DNA of 64,000 nucleotides from Caulobacter sp. SL161 (GTDB lineage Bacteria; Pseudomonadota; Alphaproteobacteria; Caulobacterales; Caulobacteraceae), in the NCBI RefSeq assembly GCF_026672375.1, contig NZ_JAPPRA010000001.1, forward strand, positions 1,364,001 through 1,428,000, given 5' to 3'. Position 1 is the first letter of the stretch. Each line of letters starts with the position of its first letter. Positions 43,704-50,337 of this stretch are shown here, piece after piece. The translations under genes were made by a program, and so were the position numbers. The notes under the pieces are model-generated. The model was not told where the DNA came from. It ran no database searches and saw only the letters and a list, made by a program, of their open reading frames with translations.

Positions 43704-44336
43704 CTACAGGCTGGGCGGCCCGTCCTGCTGGGCGAGCTGGGCGCGCAGGAAGGCCGGCCGCTCGCGCATGCGGGCCCAATAGGCGGCGACGGCCGGTGGA
43801 AAGTCGCTGTCCAGCTTCAGCGACTGGGCCAGCAGCAGGGCGTAGGCCACCGAGATGTCGGCGCCGGTGAAGCGGTCTGCAGCCACGAAGGGCGCCCGGT
43901 CGAGCAGGGTCTCAAGCCCCCGCAGCCGCGCCAGGAACCAGCGGGCGTAGTCGCTGGCGACCTGCGGCTGGCGGCGCTCTTCGGGCTCAAGCCGTGTGTA
44001 GCGCAGCACCAGGGTCTGGGGGAATGTCAGGGTCGCTTCGCCAAACAGCAGACCGTTCAGATAGGCGCCGTAGCCGGGCTCCTCGGGCCGAACCGAGAGA
44101 TGGCCCTCGCCGTGGCGCATCGACAGGTACTCGATCATCGCCGAGGACTCGGTCATCCGCGTGTCGCCGTCGACCAGCAGCGGGATGGTGCCCAGCGGGT
44201 TCTCGTCCAGATACTCCCGCGCCAGGAAGCGCGGCGGGAAGGGCAGGAGTTTCAGGTCATAGGGCAGCTCCAGCTCCTCCAGCGCCCACAGCGGGCGGAA
44301 GGAGCGGGCGTCACGGCAGTGCCAGAGGGTGATCAT
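43704..44336 (-). CDS. Glutathione S-transferase family protein
   Basis: 210 residues. Thioredoxin-like N-domain with the motif CRDARSFRPLWALEEL, IPLLVDG with cis-Pro, and TESSAMIEYL binding the gamma-glutamyl group. All-helical C-domain contains GADISVAYAL. The active-site residue at the first helix is Ser/Arg rather than Tyr. Detoxification or maleylacetoacetate-isomerase-like reactions possible. Confidence 0.85.
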   Translation of the reverse strand: MITLWHCRDARSFRPLWALEELELPYDLKLLPFPPRFLAREYLDENPLGTIPLLVDGDTRMTESSAMIEYLSMRHGEGHLSVRPEEPGYGAYLNGLLFGEATLTFPQTLVLRYTRLEPEERRQPQVASDYARWFLARLRGLETLLDRAPFVAADRFTGADISVAYALLLAQSLKLDSDFPPAVAAYWARMRERPAFLRAQLAQQDGPPSL

Positions 44337-44361
44337 GGGGTCGTCTTCTGGGCGGACATTT

Positions 44362-44472
44362 GCCCCCTACGGGCCTCCGGCCCTCCTCCCCCGGAGGGGG
44401 AAGAAGGATTGGCGCGCGCCTGAATCTTCTTCCCCCTCCGGGGGAGGAGCGCGCAGCGCGGAGGGGGCGAGT
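44362..44472. repeat. Inverted repeat, CCTCCCCCGGAGGGGGAAGA family
   Basis: GCCCCCTACGGGCCTCCGGC...CCGGAGGGGGAAGA faces TCTTCCCCCTCCGG...GCGCGGAGGGGGC. Fourth repeat family; between GST and thiolase genes. Confidence 0.75.
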
Positions 44473-44478
44473 ATCTCA

Positions 44479-45651
44479 CTACAGCCGCTCGACGATCGTC
44501 ACATTAGCCAGGCCGCCGCCTTCGCACATGGTCTGCAGGCCATAGCGCGCGCTGCGGTCCTTGAGGGCGTGGACCAGGGTGGTCATCAGCTTGGCGCCGG
44601 AACCCCCTAGCGGGTGACCGAGTGCGATGGCGCCGCCGTTGACGTTCAGCTTGTCCGGATCGCCGCCGGTCACCTGCAGCCAGGCGGTCGGCACCGAGGC
44701 GAAGGCCTCGTTGACCTCGTAGAGGTCGATGTCGTCGATCTTCATGCCGGCCCGCTCCAGCGCCTTCTGGGTGGCGGGGATCGGGGCTTCCAGCATGATC
44801 ACCGGGTCATGGCCGATGACGGTCATGTGGTGGATGCGGGCCAGCGGCTGGACGCCGAGGGCCTTCAGGCCGCGCTCGTTGACGATCATCACGCCGGCCG
44901 CGCCGTCGCAGATCTGGCTGGAGGTGGCGGCGGTCAGGCGGCCGTCCTCGCTGAGCAGCTTCACGCCGCCGATCGACTCCATCGTGGCGTCCCAGCGGAT
45001 GCCCTCGTCGGCGTCGTGGGTCTCGATCGAACCGTCGGGCAGGGTCACCTGGATCGGCACGATCTCGGCGGCGAACTTGCCGCCCTTGGTCGCGGCCATG
45101 GCGCGCTGGTGGCTGGCCAGAGCGAAGGCGTCCAACTGCTCACGCGACAGGTCATACTTCTTGGCCAGCATCTCGGCGCCGGCGAACTGGCTGAACTGGA
45201 TGCCGGGATAGCGCTCTTCCATGCGCGGGCTCTTGTAGGTCCCGAAGCCGTTCTTGTAGGGCAGGGCCGAGGACAGGCCCATCGGCACGCGGCTCATGCT
45301 TTCGACGCCGGCGGCGATGACGATGTCCATCGCGCCCGACATCACGGTGGCGGTGGCGAAGTGGATCGACTGCTGGGACGAGCCGCACTGGCGGTCGACC
45401 GAGGTGGCCGGCACGCTCTCGGGCAGCTTGGAGGCCAGCACCGCGTTGCGAGCGATGTTGATGGCCTGCTCGCCCACCTGGCCCACGCAGCCCATGATCA
45501 CGTCCTCGATCAGGGCCGGATCGGCGCCGCTGCGATCGACCAGGGCGTTCAGCACCTCGCCCGCCAGATCGGCCGGATGCCAGCCCGAGACCCGTCCGCC
45601 CTTGCGCCCGCCGGCCGTGCGCGCGGCCGCCACGATATAGGCTTCGCCCAT
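44479..45651 (-). CDS. Acetyl-CoA C-acyltransferase (thiolase)
   Basis: 390 residues from ATG 45651 (AGGAGG upstream). Acyl-enzyme Cys in VDRQCGSSQQSIHF near residue 88. C-terminal GGAIALGHPLGGSGAKL holds the catalytic His and oxyanion loop, and the second Cys is in TMCEGGGLANV. Usual thiolase length. Direction (beta-oxidation or acetoacetyl-CoA synthesis) cannot be told, and no fadB/phaB neighbour is present. Confidence 0.93.
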   Translation of the reverse strand: MGEAYIVAAARTAGGRKGGRVSGWHPADLAGEVLNALVDRSGADPALIEDVIMGCVGQVGEQAINIARNAVLASKLPESVPATSVDRQCGSSQQSIHFATATVMSGAMDIVIAAGVESMSRVPMGLSSALPYKNGFGTYKSPRMEERYPGIQFSQFAGAEMLAKKYDLSREQLDAFALASHQRAMAATKGGKFAAEIVPIQVTLPDGSIETHDADEGIRWDATMESIGGVKLLSEDGRLTAATSSQICDGAAGVMIVNERGLKALGVQPLARIHHMTVIGHDPVIMLEAPIPATQKALERAGMKIDDIDLYEVNEAFASVPTAWLQVTGGDPDKLNVNGGAIALGHPLGGSGAKLMTTLVHALKDRSARYGLQTMCEGGGLANVTIVERL

Positions 45652-45695
45652 CAGTTCCTCCTCTTGGTTGACGGGAGAAAAACAGGCGCTTGCGG

Positions 45696-46145
45696 CTATG
45701 TCAGCCGTGACGCGGCGTCAGGCGCTGGCGGCTTGCCGCCAGGCTTCTGACCCAGCGCGCCGAGGAACAGGGACAGCATGGTCAGGTAGCTGAACACGCC
45801 GCTGGCGATGAAGCCCGAGCGGCTCCAGACCCTGGGATCGGCCAGCATGGCCAGGGCCAGCACGACCGTAAGTGCGTGGAACGCGCAGGCCCACATCGGC
45901 CACCAGCGATCCGATTTCAGGGCGATGCCCAGCAGCACCAGAAAAAGGGCGAGGTCGACCGCCATGATCAGGCCCTGGGGGCCATGGAGCTGGTCAGCGT
46001 TGTGCAGGACCGCGCTGGCCGACCAGGCCAGGATCATCGCGGTGGCGGCCGCCCGTTCCGGCCAGCGTCCGCGCCAAAGGGCGACGCCGGTCGAGAGCAG
46101 CAGGGCCACCAGATTGGCCCATTGGTAGAGTGCGCCGAAGGTCAT
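45696..46145 (-). CDS. Four-helix membrane protein of unknown function
   Basis: 149 residues with four or five hydrophobic segments (LVALLLSTGVALW, AATAMILAWSASAV, MAVDLALFLVLLGIAL, FHALTVVLALAML and the last near FSYLTMLSLFLGAL). Short Pro-rich cytoplasmic tail. No family recognised. 45 bp upstream of, and codirectional with, the thiolase gene. Confidence 0.65.
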   Translation of the reverse strand: MTFGALYQWANLVALLLSTGVALWRGRWPERAAATAMILAWSASAVLHNADQLHGPQGLIMAVDLALFLVLLGIALKSDRWWPMWACAFHALTVVLALAMLADPRVWSRSGFIASGVFSYLTMLSLFLGALGQKPGGKPPAPDAASRLT

Positions 46146-46216
46146 CGCCGACAGGTTGAACCCTGGGCGCGGAATTGCAACTCCCCTCCGACGGTGTCGG
46201 AGGGGAGCGCAGAGGT

Positions 46217-46561
46217 TCAGGCCGCGTCGACCACGGCCAGGCGACCGGACGGGGGCGCCTTGGGCTTCTCGCCGCCCGTGCCGAAGGACACCGCGCCCAG
46301 GCCGATGTCGTGCTGGGCGATCGACAGCTGCTTGTGAGTGGCCACGATGTTCTGGCGGGCCAGGGCCAGGGCCTGCATCGTTTCGATCGCGCCCATCAGC
46401 GCCTCCTGGCCGACGACGGCCGAAAGGTTGGCGGACTGGCGAGTGGCGGGCATCAGACCCGCCAGGGCGGCGGTCTGGGTGATGGCCGCGTCGATGGCCT
46501 TCTCGGCGGCGAACAGAGCTTCGGCCACGGTCTCGGCCGCTAGGCGACGTTCCTTAAGCAT
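46217..46561 (-). CDS. Small helical protein of unknown function
   Basis: 114 residues from ATG 46561; a longer frame to 46609 is less likely. Almost entirely alpha-helical: ERRLAAETVAEALFAAEKA, then a middle helix with QSANLSAVVGQEALMGAIE, and ALARQNIVATHKQLSIAQHD. The C-terminal 30 residues are Gly/Pro-rich and probably disordered. No signal peptide or membrane span. The pattern suggests a small oligomeric bundle. Not recognised. Confidence 0.6.
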   Translation of the reverse strand: MLKERRLAAETVAEALFAAEKAIDAAITQTAALAGLMPATRQSANLSAVVGQEALMGAIETMQALALARQNIVATHKQLSIAQHDIGLGAVSFGTGGEKPKAPPSGRLAVVDAA

Positions 46562-46698
46562 GCGCTGTCTCCTCGCGCCGAGCGATGTCGGCGCGTTGCA
46601 AGGGTTCATGTGCGGGGTGAAGCCCGGCTCCCGGGGGCGAACGCTGATTAGGGCCCTTTTTGTCCGATCTGATTTGTTCGATCAGATCGGAAAGGACT

Positions 46699-47502
46699 CT
46701 AGGGGAACAAACCTTCGAGCGCGTGGAGCCCTGCCAGGATCGAACCGAAAGCCAAAGCGGTCACGATCATTACGGTCGCGATGAAGGCTAGTCGTAGGGG
46801 AAGACTTAGATGGTTCGGTCTTCCGCCTCCGAGTCCGACGAGGAGGAGTCCGGCGGGAATGTCTCGTCCATCACCGCGCTGGCGATGCACAGGATCTCCC
46901 GCACCAGCAGTTCGGTGGGTTTGAACGTCGCCTGCTTGCGGGTGGCCGCCACCAGGTCGTGAACCATGGACGCTCCAACCGGCGTCGCCGACAGGCTGCT
47001 GAGCTGTCGCTCCAGCTCGCTCCAGGTGATGGGCGGCAGCAGGTCGGCCGAGTTCAGGCGCGGCCAGTCCTGCTGAAAGCTCATTACTTCTCGGCGCAGA
47101 TGGGCCGCCCTGCCAATGGCGTCCTTCTGGCGCGGCGTCAGGTCGGTATGCGGCGTCTGCTGGGTCATGGGAGGCTCCTTCCTCAACGCCCCCAGCAGAG
47201 CGTGCGAAAGCCTCAGCGCCTAGCCAGATCGGATCGGACCCCGACGCGATCGGAGGGGGGGCTAGCCCCTGATGAGCGCGCGCGAAAACCCGCCGCGCCG
47301 CATCGTAGCGATCGACCGCGCCCAGGCGACGGCGAGCCTTGTCCAGGTGCCAGTCGACCGTGTGCTTGGACAGGCCAAGCTCGCGCGCGATTTCCTTGGA
47401 GCTCATATGGCGGTCGACGAGGCGAAGGCACTCGCGCTCACGCTCGGTGAGGCGATCAAGGCCCTCGACCTGATCCGACAGGGTGGGTTCGCCCTTAGCC
47501 AT
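46699..47502 (-). CDS. LuxR-type HTH reading frame running through to a C-terminal membrane helix
   Basis: From ATG 47502, the first 80 residues are a good LuxR-type HTH: LDRLTERERECLRLVDRHMS, then SKEIARELGLSKHTVDWHLDK. The last 35 (LPLRLAFIATVMIVTALAFG onward) form a clear membrane helix. HTH proteins with a C-terminal anchor occur in alphaproteobacteria. The middle (about 46830-47250) reads like a shadow of the overlapping 120-residue gene, which has its own RBS and better codon use. So either one 267-residue protein with an overprinted gene inside, or an HTH gene whose frame merely stays open. The HTH part is firm; the extent is not. Confidence 0.5.
   Translation of the reverse strand: MAKGEPTLSDQVEGLDRLTERERECLRLVDRHMSSKEIARELGLSKHTVDWHLDKARRRLGAVDRYDAARRVFARAHQGLAPPPIASGSDPIWLGAEAFARSAGGVEEGASHDPADAAYRPDAAPEGRHWQGGPSAPRSNELSAGLAAPELGRPAAAHHLERAGATAQQPVGDAGWSVHGSRPGGGHPQAGDVQTHRTAGAGDPVHRQRGDGRDIPAGLLLVGLGGGRPNHLSLPLRLAFIATVMIVTALAFGSILAGLHALEGLFP
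46806..47168 (-). CDS. 120-residue protein of unknown function nested in the HTH frame
   Basis: Starts MTQQTPHTDLTPRQKDAIGR with an excellent RBS (AAGGAG, 7 bp spacing). Strong G/C at codon position three throughout, as in real genes here. Soluble, mixed helical; ends in an acidic Ser-rich tail (DSSSSDSEAEDRTI). The LTPRQKDAI region may be a three-helix start, but no family is recognised. Overlaps the HTH frame out of phase over its full length and is coupled to it on the same strand. Confidence 0.6.
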   Translation of the reverse strand: MTQQTPHTDLTPRQKDAIGRAAHLRREVMSFQQDWPRLNSADLLPPITWSELERQLSSLSATPVGASMVHDLVAATRKQATFKPTELLVREILCIASAVMDETFPPDSSSSDSEAEDRTI

Positions 47503-47584
47503 GCCGAGAACCTTATGCGAGCGCTTCAGTTCGGCAAGGCGCCGGAACATTAAACCTTGGCTATGAAGTCCGGCCCCGGGCGCC

Positions 47585-48313
47585 TTACGCCTCGCGGCGC
47601 GCCGCCTCGCTCTCGGTCGCGGGCGAGGCGGCCCGGATCAGCTCCAGCACGTCGACGATGATCTCGCGCATCACCGCCGCAGCCCGCTCGCAGTCGCGCG
47701 CCGCGATCGCGTTGTAGACATCCTCGTGCGAGGGGATCGACGCGGTGCGGCCCTTGATGCGGTTGGTGAAGCGGATCGAGATCCGCAGGGCGGTGTTCAC
47801 CAGCTCGTGCAGCTCGCGATAGAACGGGTTCTTGGTCGCGTTCAGGATCGCGATGTGAAAGGCGATGTCGGCCGACAAGGGGTCGTCCTCGCCCTCGGCG
47901 GCGGCCTTCATCCGGCGCAGGCCCTTGCGGATTTCCTCCAGGCCCGCCTCGTCAGCGTGCCGGGCCGCCAGGGCGGCGGCCGTGGGCTCGATACCCATCC
48001 GCATCTCGGTGAAGTCGGCCAGCAGGCGCAGCGAGAACTTGCGCTCCAGCAGCCAGCGCAGAACGTCGGGGTCGAGCATGTTCCACTCGGCCTCGGGCTC
48101 CACCACGGTGCCGTGCCGGGGGCGGGCGCTCAGCAGGCCCTTGGCGGTGAGCATCTTCACCGCCTCGCGCGTCACCGTGCGGCTGGCGCCGAACTGCTTG
48201 GACAGCTCCCCCTCGGTCGGGAAGCCGCCCTTGGCGTATTCGCCTGTGACGATGGCCTGACCGAGCTGCTCGACCAGACCATAGGTCAAACTCAGGCCGG
48301 GCTGAGTGCGCAT
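47585..48313 (-). CDS. GntR-family (FadR subfamily) regulator, probable DgoR-like
   Basis: 242 residues. Winged HTH at the N-terminus (GGFPTEGELSKQFGASRTVT, then REAVKMLTAKGLLSARPRHG). The all-helical FCD effector domain has the metal-site His pattern (DIAFHIAILNATKN, SIPSHEDVYNAI). Located 163 bp downstream of dgoA-dgoK on the same strand. By context it should respond to galactonate or 2-keto-3-deoxygalactonate. Candidate operators ATAATCRTATAAT lie before the TonB receptor and before the GH35 gene. Confidence 0.85.
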   Translation of the reverse strand: MRTQPGLSLTYGLVEQLGQAIVTGEYAKGGFPTEGELSKQFGASRTVTREAVKMLTAKGLLSARPRHGTVVEPEAEWNMLDPDVLRWLLERKFSLRLLADFTEMRMGIEPTAAALAARHADEAGLEEIRKGLRRMKAAAEGEDDPLSADIAFHIAILNATKNPFYRELHELVNTALRISIRFTNRIKGRTASIPSHEDVYNAIAARDCERAAAVMREIIVDVLELIRAASPATESEAARREA

Positions 48314-48475
48314 CTGCGGCTCTTCTTTCCTGCGACGGCGAAGCGAAAGGGCGCTCGCTGCTGTGTAGCTTGGTTTGCTCCATCCGCAACGGGACGATTG
48401 CGGTGAATACAGCCGTCGCCGTGGCGTTCGGCAAGCGTGTTTGGGGCGAAGGCCGCCCGGCGCCGCGAAAAGGGC

Positions 48476-49084
48476 TCAGCCATGCCAGGCGGCCACCAGA
48501 CGAGCGGCGCGTTCGGCGACATCGGCGGCGCGGTCGCCTGGGCGATAGAGCTCGCCGCCGACGCCGATCCCGTCAACGCCGACGGCCCGCCAGGTGTCGA
48601 GATTGCTCGCGCCGACCCCGCCCACGGCATAGACCGCCACGTTGCGGGGCAGCACGTCCTTGACCGCCTTGATGTGTCCCGGGCCGAAGGTCCCGGCCGG
48701 AAACAGCTTCAGGGCGCGGGCGCCGGCCTTGATGGCCGCAAACGCCTCGGTGGGCGTCGCAAAGCCGGGCATGACCGTCAGGCCGCGCCCCACCGCGTGG
48801 GCGATCACGGCGGGATCGGTGTTCGGGGTGACGATCAGCCGGCCGCCGGCCTCGGCCACGGCGTCCACCGCTTCGGGCGTCAGGACCGTGCCGGCGCCGC
48901 ACAGGGCGCGGTCCCCGAAGGCGTCGCACAGCCGGCGGATGCTCTCCACCGGGTCGGGGGAGTTCAGCGGCACCTCGATCGCGCCGACGCCGGCCTCGAC
49001 CAGCGCCGCGGCGATATCGACCACCTCGCCGGGCTTCACCCCACGCAGGATGGCCACAATGGGGGGCAAGGGAGAGAGGTTCAC
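48476..49084 (-). CDS. dgoA: 2-dehydro-3-deoxy-6-phosphogalactonate aldolase
   Basis: 202 residues, KDPG/KDPGal aldolase family. PPIVAILRGVKPGEV at the N-terminus holds the conserved Arg. ALCGAGTVLTPEAVDAV and the Schiff-base Lys in IKAGARALKLFPAG are in family order. RGVKP in place of the KDPG-type Arg context favours the galactonate enzyme. Splits KDPGal into pyruvate and glyceraldehyde-3-phosphate. Start overlaps the dgoK stop by four bases (ATGA). Confidence 0.9.
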   Translation of the reverse strand: MNLSPLPPIVAILRGVKPGEVVDIAAALVEAGVGAIEVPLNSPDPVESIRRLCDAFGDRALCGAGTVLTPEAVDAVAEAGGRLIVTPNTDPAVIAHAVGRGLTVMPGFATPTEAFAAIKAGARALKLFPAGTFGPGHIKAVKDVLPRNVAVYAVGGVGASNLDTWRAVGVDGIGVGGELYRPGDRAADVAERAARLVAAWHG

Positions 49085-50001
49085 GACGAGGCGTCCTGGT
49101 GTCTGGTGATCATCGAAAGGCCCGCCAGCACCGCAGCGTCGCCGTCCACGGCGGATGCGGTGACGCCGGTGGCGGCCAGGGCCTGGACATAGAGCGCGGC
49201 GAGCGGCCCGTCGCCGATCACGGTCACGGCCTCCATCGGACCGTACCAGTCCCGTGCGGCGGCGACGTCGGCGCCGATCAGCAGGCCCGACAGGAAGCCC
49301 ATGGCGTCAGCGGGCGTCATCGCTTCCAGAAGCTGGCGGGCGCGGGTCTCGAACATCAGGTGCGTCAGGCGCCCCGCGCCCTGTTCGGCGATGCGCGTCA
49401 GGCCACAGGCGAAACCCGCCGCCGAGCCCTCAGCCAGGCCGCCGCCGCCGGCGCCCAGGGTGGAGTGGGCCTTGAGCAGGGCGAAGGTCTCGCCGATCGG
49501 CGCGGTCAGGAAGGTTGTGATCTGGCCGTCCTCGACCACGGCCCATTTGTTGTGGGTGCCGGGCAGCACCAGGAGATGGCGGCCCGATCGCAGCGCCGCG
49601 TCCAGCGACATTGCGCCGAGGATCTGGGTTTCCTCGCCGCGCATCACATCGGGTCCGCCCAGCGGGTTCACGCACGACAGGCCCGGAACGATCCGCACCG
49701 GCAGGCCGGCGGCCTCGATGCGCACGGCGCGCGCGGCGATCTCGCCCGTCGTGGCGGGGCAGGGCGCGTAGGGCGCCTCGGTCCAGCCTATCCGGGATCC
49801 GACCATGCCGCACAGGATCGCATGGTCGGGACCGGCCTCGCGCCAGTCGCCGACCAGATCCAGGAAGGTCTTTTCCGGGCTGTCGGTCAGAGCGGTGACG
49901 CCAGGGCCGTCCCGGCGGTGGATCACGCTCTTGCCCTGGCGAAGCCAGAGGCGCAGCCGCGAGCCGCCCCAGTCGCCGACGATCACGATGCTCTGGTCCA
50001 T
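49081..50001 (-). CDS. dgoK: 2-dehydro-3-deoxygalactonokinase
   Basis: 306 residues. GDWGGSRLRLWL is the phosphate-1 motif at the N-terminus; LPGTHNKWAVVEDGQITTF is the family signature. C-terminal AVDGDAAVLAGL. Phosphorylates KDGal before DgoA cleavage in the De Ley-Doudoroff route. No galactonate dehydratase gene is in the window. Transcribed away from the TonB receptor, sharing its regulatory region. Confidence 0.92.
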   Translation of the reverse strand: MDQSIVIVGDWGGSRLRLWLRQGKSVIHRRDGPGVTALTDSPEKTFLDLVGDWREAGPDHAILCGMVGSRIGWTEAPYAPCPATTGEIAARAVRIEAAGLPVRIVPGLSCVNPLGGPDVMRGEETQILGAMSLDAALRSGRHLLVLPGTHNKWAVVEDGQITTFLTAPIGETFALLKAHSTLGAGGGGLAEGSAAGFACGLTRIAEQGAGRLTHLMFETRARQLLEAMTPADAMGFLSGLLIGADVAAARDWYGPMEAVTVIGDGPLAALYVQALAATGVTASAVDGDAAVLAGLSMITRHQDASS

Positions 50002-50197
50002 CAGGCCGATTCCAGTCTCACGGCCCGTGCGAAAGCGCCAAGCGGGAAGTCCGTCAGGGATCGTTTATAGTACAATATGCAGGGCAACAATCGGGGGCCC
50101 GGCGCGCCGGGGGGGGAGGCGCTTTCGTTCCCCTGCAAGGAAGCAACCGGTGTCAAAGCGGTGGTGTGTCCAAAACGGCGCCGTGTAGCGCGAGAAA

Positions 50198-50211
50198 TGA
50201 TAGCGCTATCA
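50198..50211. promoter_or_regulatory. LacI-type operator palindrome 1
   Basis: TGATAGCGCTATCA, perfect 14-bp palindrome with the central CG of LacI/GalR-family operators. 127 bp before the receptor start. Confidence 0.7.
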
Positions 50212-50230
50212 AATTCGACTTGAAGGTACC

Positions 50231-50246
50231 AATTATACGATTATAG
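50231..50246. promoter_or_regulatory. AATTATAYGATTATAG motif, copy 1
   Basis: AATTATACGATTATAG follows TTGAAG at about -35 distance, so it overlaps a likely promoter (-10 TTATAG). Read on the other strand it contains ATAATCGTATAAT, resembling a GntR-type operator. Recurs at 54953 with the same spacing to a LacI-type site. Confidence 0.55.
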
Positions 50247-50337
50247 GTTCCGCTCTGAGCAGCGGCGAGGGGCCGCGCGTAACCGGTCTCCGCAGAACGG
50301 ACCGGGACGGCTCCTGAACAGGGGGAAGGGAACGGCC

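Larger units (their letters stand above)
50002..50337. promoter_or_regulatory. Divergent regulatory region dgoK / TonB receptor
   Basis: 336 bp with no gene. Contains TTGTACTATAA (minus strand, about 50067-50077), close to the E. coli DgoR-type half-sites, a LacI-type palindrome (50198-50211) and the AATTATACGATTATAG motif (50231-50246). Confidence 0.6.

Noticed and set aside
30610..44472. CRISPR array interpretation of the repeated palindromes
   Set aside because: Copies are single, kilobases apart, of different families and not separated by uniform spacers; no cas genes.
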